Below the pieces are notes generated by a model. The model was given only the letters and a program-made list of their open reading frames with translations, made no database searches and had not been told where the DNA came from. A program made the translations under genes and the position numbers. 64,000 nucleotides of DNA from Alphaproteobacteria bacterium (GTDB taxonomy: Bacteria; Pseudomonadota; Alphaproteobacteria; Acetobacterales; Acetobacteraceae). Positions 55,539 to 64,000 of the stretch are shown piece by piece (positions within the stretch are counted from its first letter, which is position 1; every line of letters starts with the position of its first letter). The stretch lies in the NCBI GenBank assembly GCA_020850755.1, contig JADZEB010000009.1, forward strand, positions 47,590 through 111,589, in the 5' to 3' direction.

Positions 55539-56576
55539 TCAGCGCTGCACTTCGCGGTTCCAGCGCTCGATCCACGCATCCTTGACCGGGGCGACCTTGG
55601 TCCAGTCGATGACCATGACGCGGCGCACGGCATCGGCGCCGTGGATCACGCGCGCGGCCGTCGCCTGATCGACCGTGACATTGCGCACTGTCGGCCCCAG
55701 GCTGAGGATCTCGGCCATCTTGGATTGCACCTCCGCGCTGAGCAGGAAGTTGACCAGCTGGTAGGCGGTCGCGGTGACGCGCGAGCCGCGCACCACGGAC
55801 GCCCCCATGATGATCGGCGGGATGCCCTCGCGCGCGGTGACATAGCCGATCGGGAAGCCGGTATCGGCCATGGTGTAGGCGCGCGTGTCGCCCCACCAGC
55901 CGATCCAGGCGGTGCCCTGCTGGAAGGCGCGCGTCGTATCCGTGGTGTTGCGGGCGAACACGACCACGTTCTCGCGCATGCGCCGGGCGAGCTCGAAGCC
56001 GGGATTGATGTTCTCGACACCGCCGCCGCCGGCGCGCGCGAGCAGGATCAGCATGCCCATGCCGTAGTTGCTGTCCGCGCCCTCGATCACGACGCGGCCG
56101 CGGAACTCGGGGCGCAGCAGGTCCATCACCGAGGTGGGCGGGGCGATCCCCCGCTCGGCGAAGATGCGCGTATTGTAGATCAGCCCAGCGCCGATGATGC
56201 CGAGATAGGCGTTCCTGGCCGTGGGCGCGCGCAATTCGGGGTAGATGTTCGCCGTGTTCGGGACCTTGGTGGTGTCGAGATCCTCGAACAGGTCGAGCAT
56301 GGCGCCCTCGACCTGCTGCAGGTCGCCCGAATACATGACATCGATCTCGGGGTTGCCCTTGGTCGCGATCACGCGCGCCAGGGACTCGTTCGAAGTCGAG
56401 GGCAGGTAGCGCACCGTGCAGTTGCACATGGTGCGGAAGCGGGAGATCACCTGCGTGTCCATCAGCCGCTGCCACGACCCGCCGGGGCCGGCGAACACCA
56501 GGGTTTGTGCACTTGCCTCGGCGCCGAGCATCACTGCGGCCGCGAGCGTCGCCGCGGCCATCATTCGTGCGAGCAT
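55539..56576 (-). CDS. ABC transporter periplasmic binding protein, PotD-like
   Basis: 345 aa with a signal peptide (MMAAATLAAAVMLGAEASAQ) and the SBP_bac_8-type fold: LVFAGPGGSWQRLMDTQVISRF, EIDVMYSGDLQQVEGAMLDLFE and TAYQLVNFLLSAEVQSKMAEI. Two cysteines (MCNC) lie early. Sets the ligand of the importer; polyamine-like by family only. Confidence 0.88.
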   Translation of the reverse strand: MLARMMAAATLAAAVMLGAEASAQTLVFAGPGGSWQRLMDTQVISRFRTMCNCTVRYLPSTSNESLARVIATKGNPEIDVMYSGDLQQVEGAMLDLFEDLDTTKVPNTANIYPELRAPTARNAYLGIIGAGLIYNTRIFAERGIAPPTSVMDLLRPEFRGRVVIEGADSNYGMGMLILLARAGGGGVENINPGFELARRMRENVVVFARNTTDTTRAFQQGTAWIGWWGDTRAYTMADTGFPIGYVTAREGIPPIIMGASVVRGSRVTATAYQLVNFLLSAEVQSKMAEILSLGPTVRNVTVDQATAARVIHGADAVRRVMVIDWTKVAPVKDAWIERWNREVQR

Positions 56577-56614
56577 CTATCCTTCCTTCCCAGAATGTAT
56601 TCCGTGGCCCGGCT

Positions 56615-57175
56615 TCACACCGCCAAGCCGATCTCCGCGGCCTTCGCGCCGTGCTGTTCGTCGAGTTCGACCTGGAGTGCGTTGTTGAAGCGGTTGAAGA
56701 AACCGGCGAGCCCGATGCGCAAGGTGAGCTCGACGATCTGCGCCTCGCTGAACCGGGCGCGCAACCGGTCGAACAGGCCATCGCGCAGCCGGTCGGCGCG
56801 CTCGGTCACGGCCACGGCGAAATCGCGCACGAGCCGCTCCTCGGCCGTGAGCAGCGGCGCCTCGGGATCGAGGATCGCGTCGATCGCCTGTGCCGAAAGC
56901 CCCTCCTGCACCAGGCGAACGGCGTGGCGGCCGACGCAGTGCCGGCACTCGTTGAGTTTCGACACGGTCACGACGGCGACCTCCACCAGCCGCTTCGGCA
57001 GGGTGCTGTCGGTGGAGAAGCTGTCCATCAGCTCGATCACATGCAGCATCTGGCGCGGCCGGTGCGCCATGACGCGTTGCCAGGTCAAGGCGCCAAGCTT
57101 GCTCGAGCGCTCGCGCAGCGCCGCGCGCACATCGTCAGGCAACGCAGCGAGATCGACCTCCGGCAGTCGCGGCAT
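56615..57175 (-). CDS. Carboxymuconolactone decarboxylase / AhpD-like protein
   Basis: 186 aa. The alkylhydroperoxidase-type motif ECRHCVGRHAVRLVQEGL (CxxCxxxH) is intact, so a disulfide-based redox or decarboxylase-related role is possible. 38 nt upstream of the binding-protein gene on the same strand, probably the first gene of that operon. ATG 57175 gives the standard N-terminus; the frame continues upstream into remnants of another gene. Confidence 0.85.
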   Translation of the reverse strand: MPRLPEVDLAALPDDVRAALRERSSKLGALTWQRVMAHRPRQMLHVIELMDSFSTDSTLPKRLVEVAVVTVSKLNECRHCVGRHAVRLVQEGLSAQAIDAILDPEAPLLTAEERLVRDFAVAVTERADRLRDGLFDRLRARFSEAQIVELTLRIGLAGFFNRFNNALQVELDEQHGAKAAEIGLAV

Positions 57176-57453
57176 GGTCCCTTCCCCGGCATCACAACGG
57201 GCCACTTGGATCGTTACGATGATCGGATGAACTGGCGGCCTTGGGAAGCCCCTTTGCCCGGCGCCTTGCCTCCGTTGCAGCGCAGGCGGAACTTGCTCCG
57301 TGGCGGCGAACTGCGTCTCTGGTGGGCTGCATGCGGCGAGGATTGACTGGTGCGCAGTGCCGATCGTGCGGCACGCCAGCAACGCGAGGCGGGGGGCCTG
57401 GCGGACATGGCATGTCGCGGTTCCGCGGCGAGCTGGTGCAGCCTCGCATTGCG

Positions 57454-57672
57454 GCATGTCTGCGATCGCCGGCGGCGCGCCGTGATAGGGCATATGCGCC
57501 GCCTCGATCCCGGCCTCGGCGTCGTGGCCGAGTTGCCGGAACAGATAGGGACAGATGCCGGCCACCGCCCCGGCGCCGAGCAGCAGGGTTGAGGCGTCCG
57601 CCGGTGCTGCATCAGTCCGCCAACCGCGACGCGCGCTGCTGCGCCGCCGCGGTTCTCGGCGACGACAGGTCT
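57454..57672 (-). pseudogene. Remnant of a TctC-type tricarboxylate-binding protein
   Basis: Minus-strand translation gives PVVAENRGGAAARVAVGG, then, one frame over, DASTLLLGAGAVAGICPYLFRQLG, then AGIEAAHMPYHGAPPAIADM. These correspond in order to the VVVENRxGAGG, YTLLLG and HVPYRGxAPALTDL blocks of TctC (Bug) proteins, with a frameshift and an internal deletion. The rest of the gene is absent. Confidence 0.65.
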
Positions 57673-58018
57673 GGCGAACAAGTCCGTGGCTCTTGTGCCG
57701 GGCAGCACCAACGAGCGTGCCGTGAAGGCGGCAACGGAGCGTCTTCGCGTGCCGAATGTTCGCTTCGTGATGGTGAGGGGCTATGCCGAGGCGATGCTGG
57801 CGCTCGAAACCGATCGCGTCGACGCCATCGCCACCGGCGAGGTGGTGATGTGGGGCCTGCGCAACCAGTCGTGCATCAAGGACCAGCTTGTTATGACTGG
57901 CAGGCTGCTGTCATGCGATCCCTATGGCCTGATGCTCCGCCGCGACGACAGCGCCGTCCGGCTGATGGTCAACACCACGCTGGCCGGGATATTCCGTTTG
58001 TACGGGCCATGCCGGGGC
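57644..58018 (+). pseudogene. Remnant of an amino-acid ABC substrate-binding protein (SBP_bac_3)
   Basis: TGLANKSVALVPGSTNERAVKA, then VMVRGYAEAMLALETDRVDAIATGEVVMWGL, LLSCDPYGLMLRRDDSAVRLMVNTTLAGIF: the second lobe of a glutamate/aspartate-type periplasmic binding protein (compare the pattern GTTNEKAI, EAFAALESGRADAF, EPYGIMLRKDDPAF). The first lobe and the C-terminal end are missing. Abuts, and slightly overlaps, the TctC remnant on the other strand, so a deletion junction lies near 57650-57670. Confidence 0.72.
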
Positions 58019-58389
58019 GGTGCATCCCGCCAGCCTGGGCCATTGCGGATCACGCGGATGATACCGCCGAGACCCTTACGGTCGTCGGAACGCGCCCCCC
58101 GCGCGATTCGGGGAACAGGTGTTGGACGGGTTTGGGGTGCTGCGGGTCGAGCCAGACCAAGTGCGACATGGATCGTCCGCCTGCCGCACTTGAATCATGG
58201 TGGCATCGCAGGTGGAATCACTGGCGCAACGTCCGAAGGCCGGTCCGGACCAGGCATCCGAGCAGAAGACCCGATTGTCGCCTTCGCGCCCGAAGCGGAC
58301 TTCACCCAGCAGGTGGGGGAGGGGAAAACGCTCGACCTTGGAAAGATGCGAGGCCATCCTGTCGCCAATGGCAAGCGCGGAGATCGGAA
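58019..58389. other. Degenerate stretch, nothing recognised
   Basis: About 370 bases between the binding-protein remnant and the AA_synth gene. The frame stays open on the plus strand but its translation (RITRMIPPRPLRSSERAP and so on) matches nothing I know. Confidence 0.5.
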
Positions 58390-58938
58390 ATGACCAAGAC
58401 ACGCAAGACAGTGTTCGTGCGGGAGTTGATCGAGACCGATTCATTCGGCGAGCCTTGCGAGCCCGTGACGCGGGTTGCCATCGCTGCGGTCTTCAAGAAC
58501 CCCCTGACCGGCCGTTTCGAGCGCGATCTATCTCCGCTCTTCGAGATCGGGGCGGAGCTGGGGAAGAGACTCGCGGAGCAGGCCGTTGCCTTGTTGGGTG
58601 TGCCTCCCGTGTCCTACGGCAAGGCCGCGATCGTGGGGACTTCCGGGGACATGGAGCACGGCGGCGCCGTGATACATCCACGTCTGGGAGCGCCAATGCG
58701 TGCCGCATGCGGTGGCGGCGAAGCGGTCATTCCTTCTAACGTGAAGATTGGAGCCGCGGGGACTTCGATCGACCTTCCGCTCGGACACAAGGACAACCCG
58801 TGGTCTTTCGATCATTTCGATACCATGACACTGTGTGTCCCCGATGGTCCCGCCCCCGACGAGATCGTGATGTTCCTGGCCTACGCGGATCGTGGGCGCC
58901 CGATCCCGAGATGCGGAGAAGAACCGATACCACTCTAG
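58390..58938 (+). CDS. Amino acid synthesis family protein (PF06684-like)
   Basis: 182 aa. KTVFVRELIETDSFGEP, RVAIAAVFKNPLTGRFERDL, GKAAIVGTSGDMEHGGAVIHP, IPSNVKIGAAGTSIDLPLGHKDNPWSFDHFDTM and GPAPDEIVMFLAYADRGRP are the conserved blocks of this poorly characterised family, often found in aromatic or amino-acid degradation operons. The reading frame is intact although both flanks are gene remnants. GCGGAGATCGGAA precedes the ATG. Confidence 0.85.
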   Translation: MTKTRKTVFVRELIETDSFGEPCEPVTRVAIAAVFKNPLTGRFERDLSPLFEIGAELGKRLAEQAVALLGVPPVSYGKAAIVGTSGDMEHGGAVIHPRLGAPMRAACGGGEAVIPSNVKIGAAGTSIDLPLGHKDNPWSFDHFDTMTLCVPDGPAPDEIVMFLAYADRGRPIPRCGEEPIPL

Positions 58939-58954
58939 GCCGACCAGTGGCGCC

Positions 58955-59162
58955 AACGTCCGCCGTGGCGATCGACAGCACCTCGGCGTCGGCGCGGTCG
59001 AGGTAGTCGCGGGGCGACAGGCCCCGGCGGGGCGGGGCGTAGAACGGTCCCCACGCCCGTTTGCCGCCCGGCGGGTAGCGCACCGCCCGCACCGCTGCCG
59101 CGGCATCCGCGCGCGTCGAGACAAGCGGGAAGCACACGCCCATGGCGCCGAGGTCAAGCGGC
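58955..59162 (-). pseudogene. Remnant of an HpcH/HpaI-type aldolase
   Basis: Minus-strand translation LDLGAMGVCFPLVSTRADAAAAVRAVRYPPGGKR, then WGPFYAPPRRGLSPRDYLDRADAEVL, matches the central block of the HpcH/HpaI aldolase family (GIMFPMVNTAEEAxxAVRAxRYPPxGxRG). Neither end of the gene is present. Confidence 0.72.
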
Positions 59163-59261
59163 AGGCGCGCGCCGGGTCTCGGCCGCCTGTCCGCGGATAG
59201 CTAGCCGTGTGGCCGTCCGGAGTGGTATCTCGCGGCATGGCAACTTGCGAAGGATCGAACC

Positions 59262-61775
59262 TTGCTGGCCCTGCGTCTCGCCGCCCGTGAGCTGCGCGGC
59301 GCGGCCGGCGGCTTCGTCCTTCTCCTGCTCGGCATCGCCTTCGGGACGGCGGCGATCGCGGCGATCGGGCTTCTGTCCGCCGCCATCCTCGACGGGATGC
59401 GCGCGGGCGCGCGTGCCAGCATCGGCGGCGATGTCTCGCTGCGGCTGTTTCATCGTCCTCCGGCACCGGAGCATCTGGCCGCCTTCGCGGCCGCGGGCAC
59501 CGTCAGCCTCACGGCCGAGATGCGCACGCTGGCGCGCCGGAGCGATCGTTCGGCGCTGGTCGAGCTGAAGGCGGCCGACGACGCCTACCCGCTCTACGGC
59601 ACCTTCCGGCTCGACCCGCCGCTGGTCCCGGCAGACGCGCTCGGCCGGCGCGACGGGGTGTGGGGCGCCGCTGTCGCGGAGGCGCTGCTGGCGGCACTCG
59701 ATGCCAGGATCGGCGACATCGTCACGGTCGAGGACCGGCGCTTCGAGCTGCGCGCGCTGATCGCCGAGGAGCCGGACCGCGCGCTGCGCGCCTTCACCCT
59801 CGGACCCCGCATGATCGTCGCCCTGCCCGCGCTCGCCGGCAGCGACCTCGTCGCACCGGGCGCGCAGGTCTACTGGTACAGCCGGATCCGTCTGCACGCG
59901 GGCATCGATGCGGGCGCCTGGATCGCGGCGTTCGAGCGCGCGGCGCCGCATGGCGGCTTCCGCATCGTCGATGCCGGCCAGGGCGTCCCGGGGGCGGAGC
60001 GGACCCTGGCCCTGGTCTCCTCGCTGCTGACCTTCGTCGCCCTGGGCATCCTGCTGGTCGGCTGCGTCGGGGTGGCGAGCGGCGTCTCCGCCTGGCTCGA
60101 CCGCAAGCGGGGCAACATCGCCATCCTGAAAAGCCTCGGCGCGCGGCCGCCCTTGATCCTCGGCATCTACCTCGCCCAGGTCGCGGGCGCGGCGGCGGCG
60201 GGCGTCGCGCTCGGCCTCGCCCTGGGTGCCGGCGCATTCGCCATCGCCGCGCCGATGCTGCGCGAATGGCTGCCGGTCGCGTGTGGCCTTCGCGCCGGGC
60301 CGTTGCTGATCGCGGGCGGGTTCGGTTTCCTCGCCGCACTCCTGTTCGCGCTCTGGCCGCTGGCGCGCGCCGAGGTGCAGCGACCCCAGGCGCTGTTCCG
60401 CCACGACCTCGCGCCGGAGGCGGCGCGGCCGCGGACAAGGCGGCTGGTGGCACTGGTCCTGCTCGCCCTGGCGCTCGCGCTGCTGCTCGTCTGGTCGGCG
60501 CCGCTTCCGGTCGTGGCGGCCCTGTTCGCCGCCGCGGCGGCGCTGGTCGTGGCGGCATTCCTGGTCCTTGGCCGCCTTGTGGCGATCGCCGCCAGGGTGG
60601 CCGGGCGCCAGTCGGTGTTGCGGGGGCGCCCGCTCTTGCGCCTGGCGCTGGCGAACATGCACCGGCCAGGGGCGCCGACGGTGCCGCTGGTCATGGCCGC
60701 CGGCCTTTGCCTGACCCTCGTCGTCGCCGTCGAATCCGTGCGCCGGAACGCCGATCGCCACCTCGCCGGGACCTTGCCCGCCTCGGCGCCGGGGCTGGTG
60801 GTGCTGAACATCGCACCGGGGGAGGGAGGGCGGTTCGATGCCTTGATGGCGCAATCGCCGCTGGTCGAGCGGTGGGAGCGCGCCCCCTTCCTGCATGCCC
60901 GGGTCACGGCCATCGGCGATAGCGCGGTGGCGGATCTGCGCATCCCGGCCGACATGGCCTTCGTCGTGCGCGGCGATCGCGGGGTCTCGTGGCGGGCCGG
61001 CCCGCCGGCGGAACCGCTCCTCGCCGGGGCATGGTGGCCGGAGGACCATGCCGGCCCGCCGCTGCTCTCGCTCGATGCGCGGGCGGCACGCCGGCTGGGC
61101 GTCGGCATCGGCGACACCCTGACCCTCGATCTCATGGGCGAGCCGCTCCGGGCCAGGATCGCCAATCTGCGGCGGGTCGATCTTGCCGGGCTCGGCCTCG
61201 ACTTCCCGATCCTGCTCTCGCCCTTCGCCGTGCCACTGCCGCCGCACCGCGAGATCGCGGCGGTATGGACCGCCCCCGCCGCCGGTCCGGACGCCGCGCG
61301 CGCGCTGCGCGCCGCGCTGTCGCGCGTCTTCCCCGAGGCACCGGCCGTCCTGGTGGCGGAGGTGACGGCGTTCCTCGGAGCGGCGGTCGGCGGGATCGGG
61401 GCGGCGCTCGGGGGCGTCTCGGCCGCCACTGGTGCCGCCGCCCTGCTGGTGCTGGCGGGGGCGGTCGCCGCCAGCCGTCGCCGGCGGCTGCGCGAGGCGA
61501 TCCTGCTCCAGCTCGTGGGTGCCACGCGCCGGCAGGTGCTGGTGGCCACCGCGATCGAATTCGCGCTGATCGGGCTCATGGCAGCGCTGGCGGCCTTCCT
61601 GCTCGGCAATCTGGCGGCGTGGGCCGCGGTCGCGAGCCTGATCGACATGCGGCCCGCCTTCGCGACCGTGCTCCCTTGGCTGGCGGCGGCGATTGTGCTG
61701 CCCGCGGCCACGGGTCTCCTCGCCGCCTGGTGGGCGCTGTCACGCCCTGCGCGGGAGATGCTGGGCCGGGAGTGA
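59262..61775 (+). CDS. Large FtsX-type ABC permease (YbbP-like)
   Basis: 837 aa, TTG start at 59262 with AAGGA about 8-12 nt upstream. Topology is typical of the YbbP/MacB superfamily: TM1 (GFVLLLLGIAFGTAAIAAIGLLSAA), a periplasmic domain, two FtsX cores (TLALVSSLLTFVALGILLVGCVG to AILKSLGARPPLILGIYLAQVAG; and the end VGATRRQVLVATAIEFALIG), about ten helices. Relatives work with a LolD/YbbA ATPase, usually the gene just upstream; none is present within the window. Function probably envelope export or lipid/lipoprotein handling; substrate unknown. Confidence 0.85.
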   Translation: MLALRLAARELRGAAGGFVLLLLGIAFGTAAIAAIGLLSAAILDGMRAGARASIGGDVSLRLFHRPPAPEHLAAFAAAGTVSLTAEMRTLARRSDRSALVELKAADDAYPLYGTFRLDPPLVPADALGRRDGVWGAAVAEALLAALDARIGDIVTVEDRRFELRALIAEEPDRALRAFTLGPRMIVALPALAGSDLVAPGAQVYWYSRIRLHAGIDAGAWIAAFERAAPHGGFRIVDAGQGVPGAERTLALVSSLLTFVALGILLVGCVGVASGVSAWLDRKRGNIAILKSLGARPPLILGIYLAQVAGAAAAGVALGLALGAGAFAIAAPMLREWLPVACGLRAGPLLIAGGFGFLAALLFALWPLARAEVQRPQALFRHDLAPEAARPRTRRLVALVLLALALALLLVWSAPLPVVAALFAAAAALVVAAFLVLGRLVAIAARVAGRQSVLRGRPLLRLALANMHRPGAPTVPLVMAAGLCLTLVVAVESVRRNADRHLAGTLPASAPGLVVLNIAPGEGGRFDALMAQSPLVERWERAPFLHARVTAIGDSAVADLRIPADMAFVVRGDRGVSWRAGPPAEPLLAGAWWPEDHAGPPLLSLDARAARRLGVGIGDTLTLDLMGEPLRARIANLRRVDLAGLGLDFPILLSPFAVPLPPHREIAAVWTAPAAGPDAARALRAALSRVFPEAPAVLVAEVTAFLGAAVGGIGAALGGVSAATGAAALLVLAGAVAASRRRRLREAILLQLVGATRRQVLVATAIEFALIGLMAALAAFLLGNLAAWAAVASLIDMRPAFATVLPWLAAAIVLPAATGLLAAWWALSRPAREMLGRE

Positions 61776-62053
61776 GGCACCGGCTTCGCCCTGACCGTGA
61801 TCCATCGGGGCCGATCCGACGCGCCTGCCTGGAAGGGGACGGTGATGCCAAGGACGCACCACGCGCTCGCGCAGGTCATCGGCCCGCGCCGACAGGCTGA
61901 GGCGGGGCCGCCACAGGGCCGAAGGGTCGGGGCGATCGGCCCCCATCCCGGCCTTGTCCGCGGGGCGTCTCGATCGCCGGGCTGCGGCGCATGGCGGCCT
62001 GAAGGTAGGCCAAGGCGAATGCCAGGCTTGACGGATCCTTGCCGGACAACGCC

Positions 62054-62959
62054 CTACACCGCGCCCTTGGCCGCGCCTTGCGCGAAGCCGCGCAGGCGCG
62101 CGGCGATGACCTCGCCCACCGCCTCTATCGCCGCACGGCGCGGGAAGTGCGCGCGCCAGGCGATGCGCACCGTCCGCCCCACCCGCGCCGCCAGCGGGCG
62201 CAGCACGATCCCCGCATCCTCTGCCGCGCCGGCGGCGAGCGCGGGGATCAGCGTCGTGCCGTAGCCGGCGGCCACCATGTTGAGCAGCGTCGAGATGCTG
62301 ACCGCGCGCAAGGTGCCGCCGAGCGCCTCGCTCCGCCCGCACGCCGCCAGCGCCTGGTCGCGCAGGCAATGCCCGTCGGCCAGCACCAGTATGTCGCGGG
62401 CAAGCTCGGCCTCCGCCACCATTGCCTTCCTGGCCAGAGGATGCTCGGGCGGCAGCGCGGCCAGGAAGGGCTCGGCGAACAGCGGCTGGCTGGCGAGATC
62501 GGGCCCGTCCACATCGGTTGCCAGCAGGGCGGCATCGAGCTCGTGCCCGCGCAGACGATCGAGCAGCGCGGCGGTCTGGTCCTCCCAGGGCTCGACCTCG
62601 AGGTGGGGCAGCGCGTCGCGGAGCGGGGCGAAGACCAGTGGCAGAAGGTAGGGCGCCAGCGTCGGGATGACGCCGAGGCGGATGCGCCCGGCCAGCGGGT
62701 CGCGCAGGCTGCCCGCCACGGCCAGGATCGCGTCCGCCTCCGCCACCGCGGCGCGGACATGGCCGATCAGCCGCTCGCAGGCGGAGGTCGGCGCCACGGT
62801 CTTGCCGCCGCGCTCGAACAGCGCCACGCCAAGCTGGCCCTCCAGCTTGCGGATCTGCACGGACAGCGTCGGCTGGCTGACACCGCAGGCCTCGGCCGCA
62901 CGACCGAAATGACCGTGCTCGGCCACAGCGAGCAGGTAGCGGAGATCACGCAGGTTCAT
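62054..62959 (-). CDS. oxyR: Hydrogen-peroxide-sensing LysR regulator OxyR
   Basis: 301 aa with an N-terminal winged helix (LRYLLAVAEHGHFGRAAEACGVSQPTLSVQIRKLE) and the OxyR redox motif DGHCLRDQALAAC, whose cysteines fall at residues 198 and 207, the spacing of the C199/C208 disulfide pair. That separates it from ordinary LysR proteins. Divergent from katG with 271 nt between starts, a classical target arrangement. A GATAG-N7-CTATC palindrome lies 20 nt before its start. Confidence 0.93.
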   Translation of the reverse strand: MNLRDLRYLLAVAEHGHFGRAAEACGVSQPTLSVQIRKLEGQLGVALFERGGKTVAPTSACERLIGHVRAAVAEADAILAVAGSLRDPLAGRIRLGVIPTLAPYLLPLVFAPLRDALPHLEVEPWEDQTAALLDRLRGHELDAALLATDVDGPDLASQPLFAEPFLAALPPEHPLARKAMVAEAELARDILVLADGHCLRDQALAACGRSEALGGTLRAVSISTLLNMVAAGYGTTLIPALAAGAAEDAGIVLRPLAARVGRTVRIAWRAHFPRRAAIEAVGEVIAARLRGFAQGAAKGAV

Positions 62960-62979
62960 CTGCCCAGTGCCATGCTCTT

Positions 62980-62996
62980 GATAGTCTGTGCCTATC
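62980..62996. promoter_or_regulatory. OxyR/LysR-type operator between oxyR and katG
   Basis: GATAG (62980-62984), 7 nt, CTATC (62992-62996): a perfect inverted repeat containing the T-N11-A LysR core and the ATAG-N7-CTAT half-sites of the OxyR consensus. Its position 20 nt from the oxyR start fits autoregulation together with activation of katG. The central bases differ from the E. coli consensus. Confidence 0.7.
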
Positions 62997-63185
62997 AGGA
63001 CGGTTGAGATCGGTTGCTTGCGCTAATGATCATGCTGCGGCTAGCGTGCGCAAGAGCGATATCAGTGCAGGGAAGGCGGGTGGCCCCGCGCGCCATGCCG
63101 GCGCGGGCTTTTGCCGCTGCGGGACAATCCTTTCCCGGCGCCAAGGCGACGCTAGACCATTCCCTGAAAGTGCTTATGGTCTTGA

Positions 63186-64000
<815 letters not shown>

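Noticed and set aside
59154..61247. 697-codon minus-strand frame opposite the FtsX permease
   Set aside because: Highly charged low-complexity translation; the plus-strand frame has clear membrane topology and FtsX motifs.

Overview
The window is a high-GC chromosomal segment from an alphaproteobacterium, most likely Rhodospirillales or Acetobacteraceae-like. The lineage call is inference. It rests on a circularly permuted (two-piece) tmRNA gene whose tag begins ANDN, an alpha-type SspB beside it, an ilvBNC-leuA arrangement with a leucine leader peptide, ThyX rather than ThyA, and GC-saturated third codon positions. Those positions also create many long spurious antisense reading frames, which were ignored.

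Layout. 1-5.6 kb (minus): the start of the dcw cell-wall/division cluster, mraZ-rsmH-ftsL-ftsI-murE, with overlapping stop/start codons and a four-unit TGGG array over the likely mraZ promoter. 5.9-8 kb: RNase P RNA, an AmpD-type amidase and a TerB/J-domain protein. 8.3-21.3 kb: a metabolic block with a 5-oxoprolinase/hydantoinase fusion, two EamA transporters, an Ldh2-type dehydrogenase, class II and class I fumarases, an enolase-superfamily enzyme, a LysE exporter and a VOC protein. 22-23.2 kb: sspB and ssrA side by side. 23.4-33 kb: thyX, a lipoprotein, apbC/mrp, hflKC, a DUF2065 protein, a DegP protease, serB and miaA. 33-40 kb: branched-chain amino acid synthesis (ilvB, ilvN, ilvC, a 2-hydroxyacid dehydrogenase, then leuA behind a leader-peptide attenuator). 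41-47 kb: the rod-shape operon mreBCD-mrdAB, then tRNA-Lys(CTT).

47.3-59.2 kb is different. It begins at the tRNA-Lys gene and holds long stretches without recognisable genes, a faint IS3-like transposase trace, a FAD-linked oxidoreductase, a decayed sensor/MFS/substrate-binding-protein operon (one frameshift, two truncations), an intact polyamine-type ABC operon, and fragments of TctC, amino-acid-binding-protein and HpcH/HpaI-aldolase genes around an intact amino-acid-synthesis-family gene. It reads as an eroding accessory region. From 59.3 kb come a large FtsX-type permease with no ATPase beside it, then a divergent oxyR-katG pair (katG cut by the window end) with a GATAG-N7-CTATC palindrome between them.

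Short tandem repeats with 12-17 bp units occur repeatedly at gene ends across the window. In three cases the stop codon of a gene lies inside the array. The best-supported regulatory elements are the leuA leader peptide/attenuator, the mraZ-box array, the OxyR-like palindrome, and the tmRNA with its adjacent SspB adaptor.
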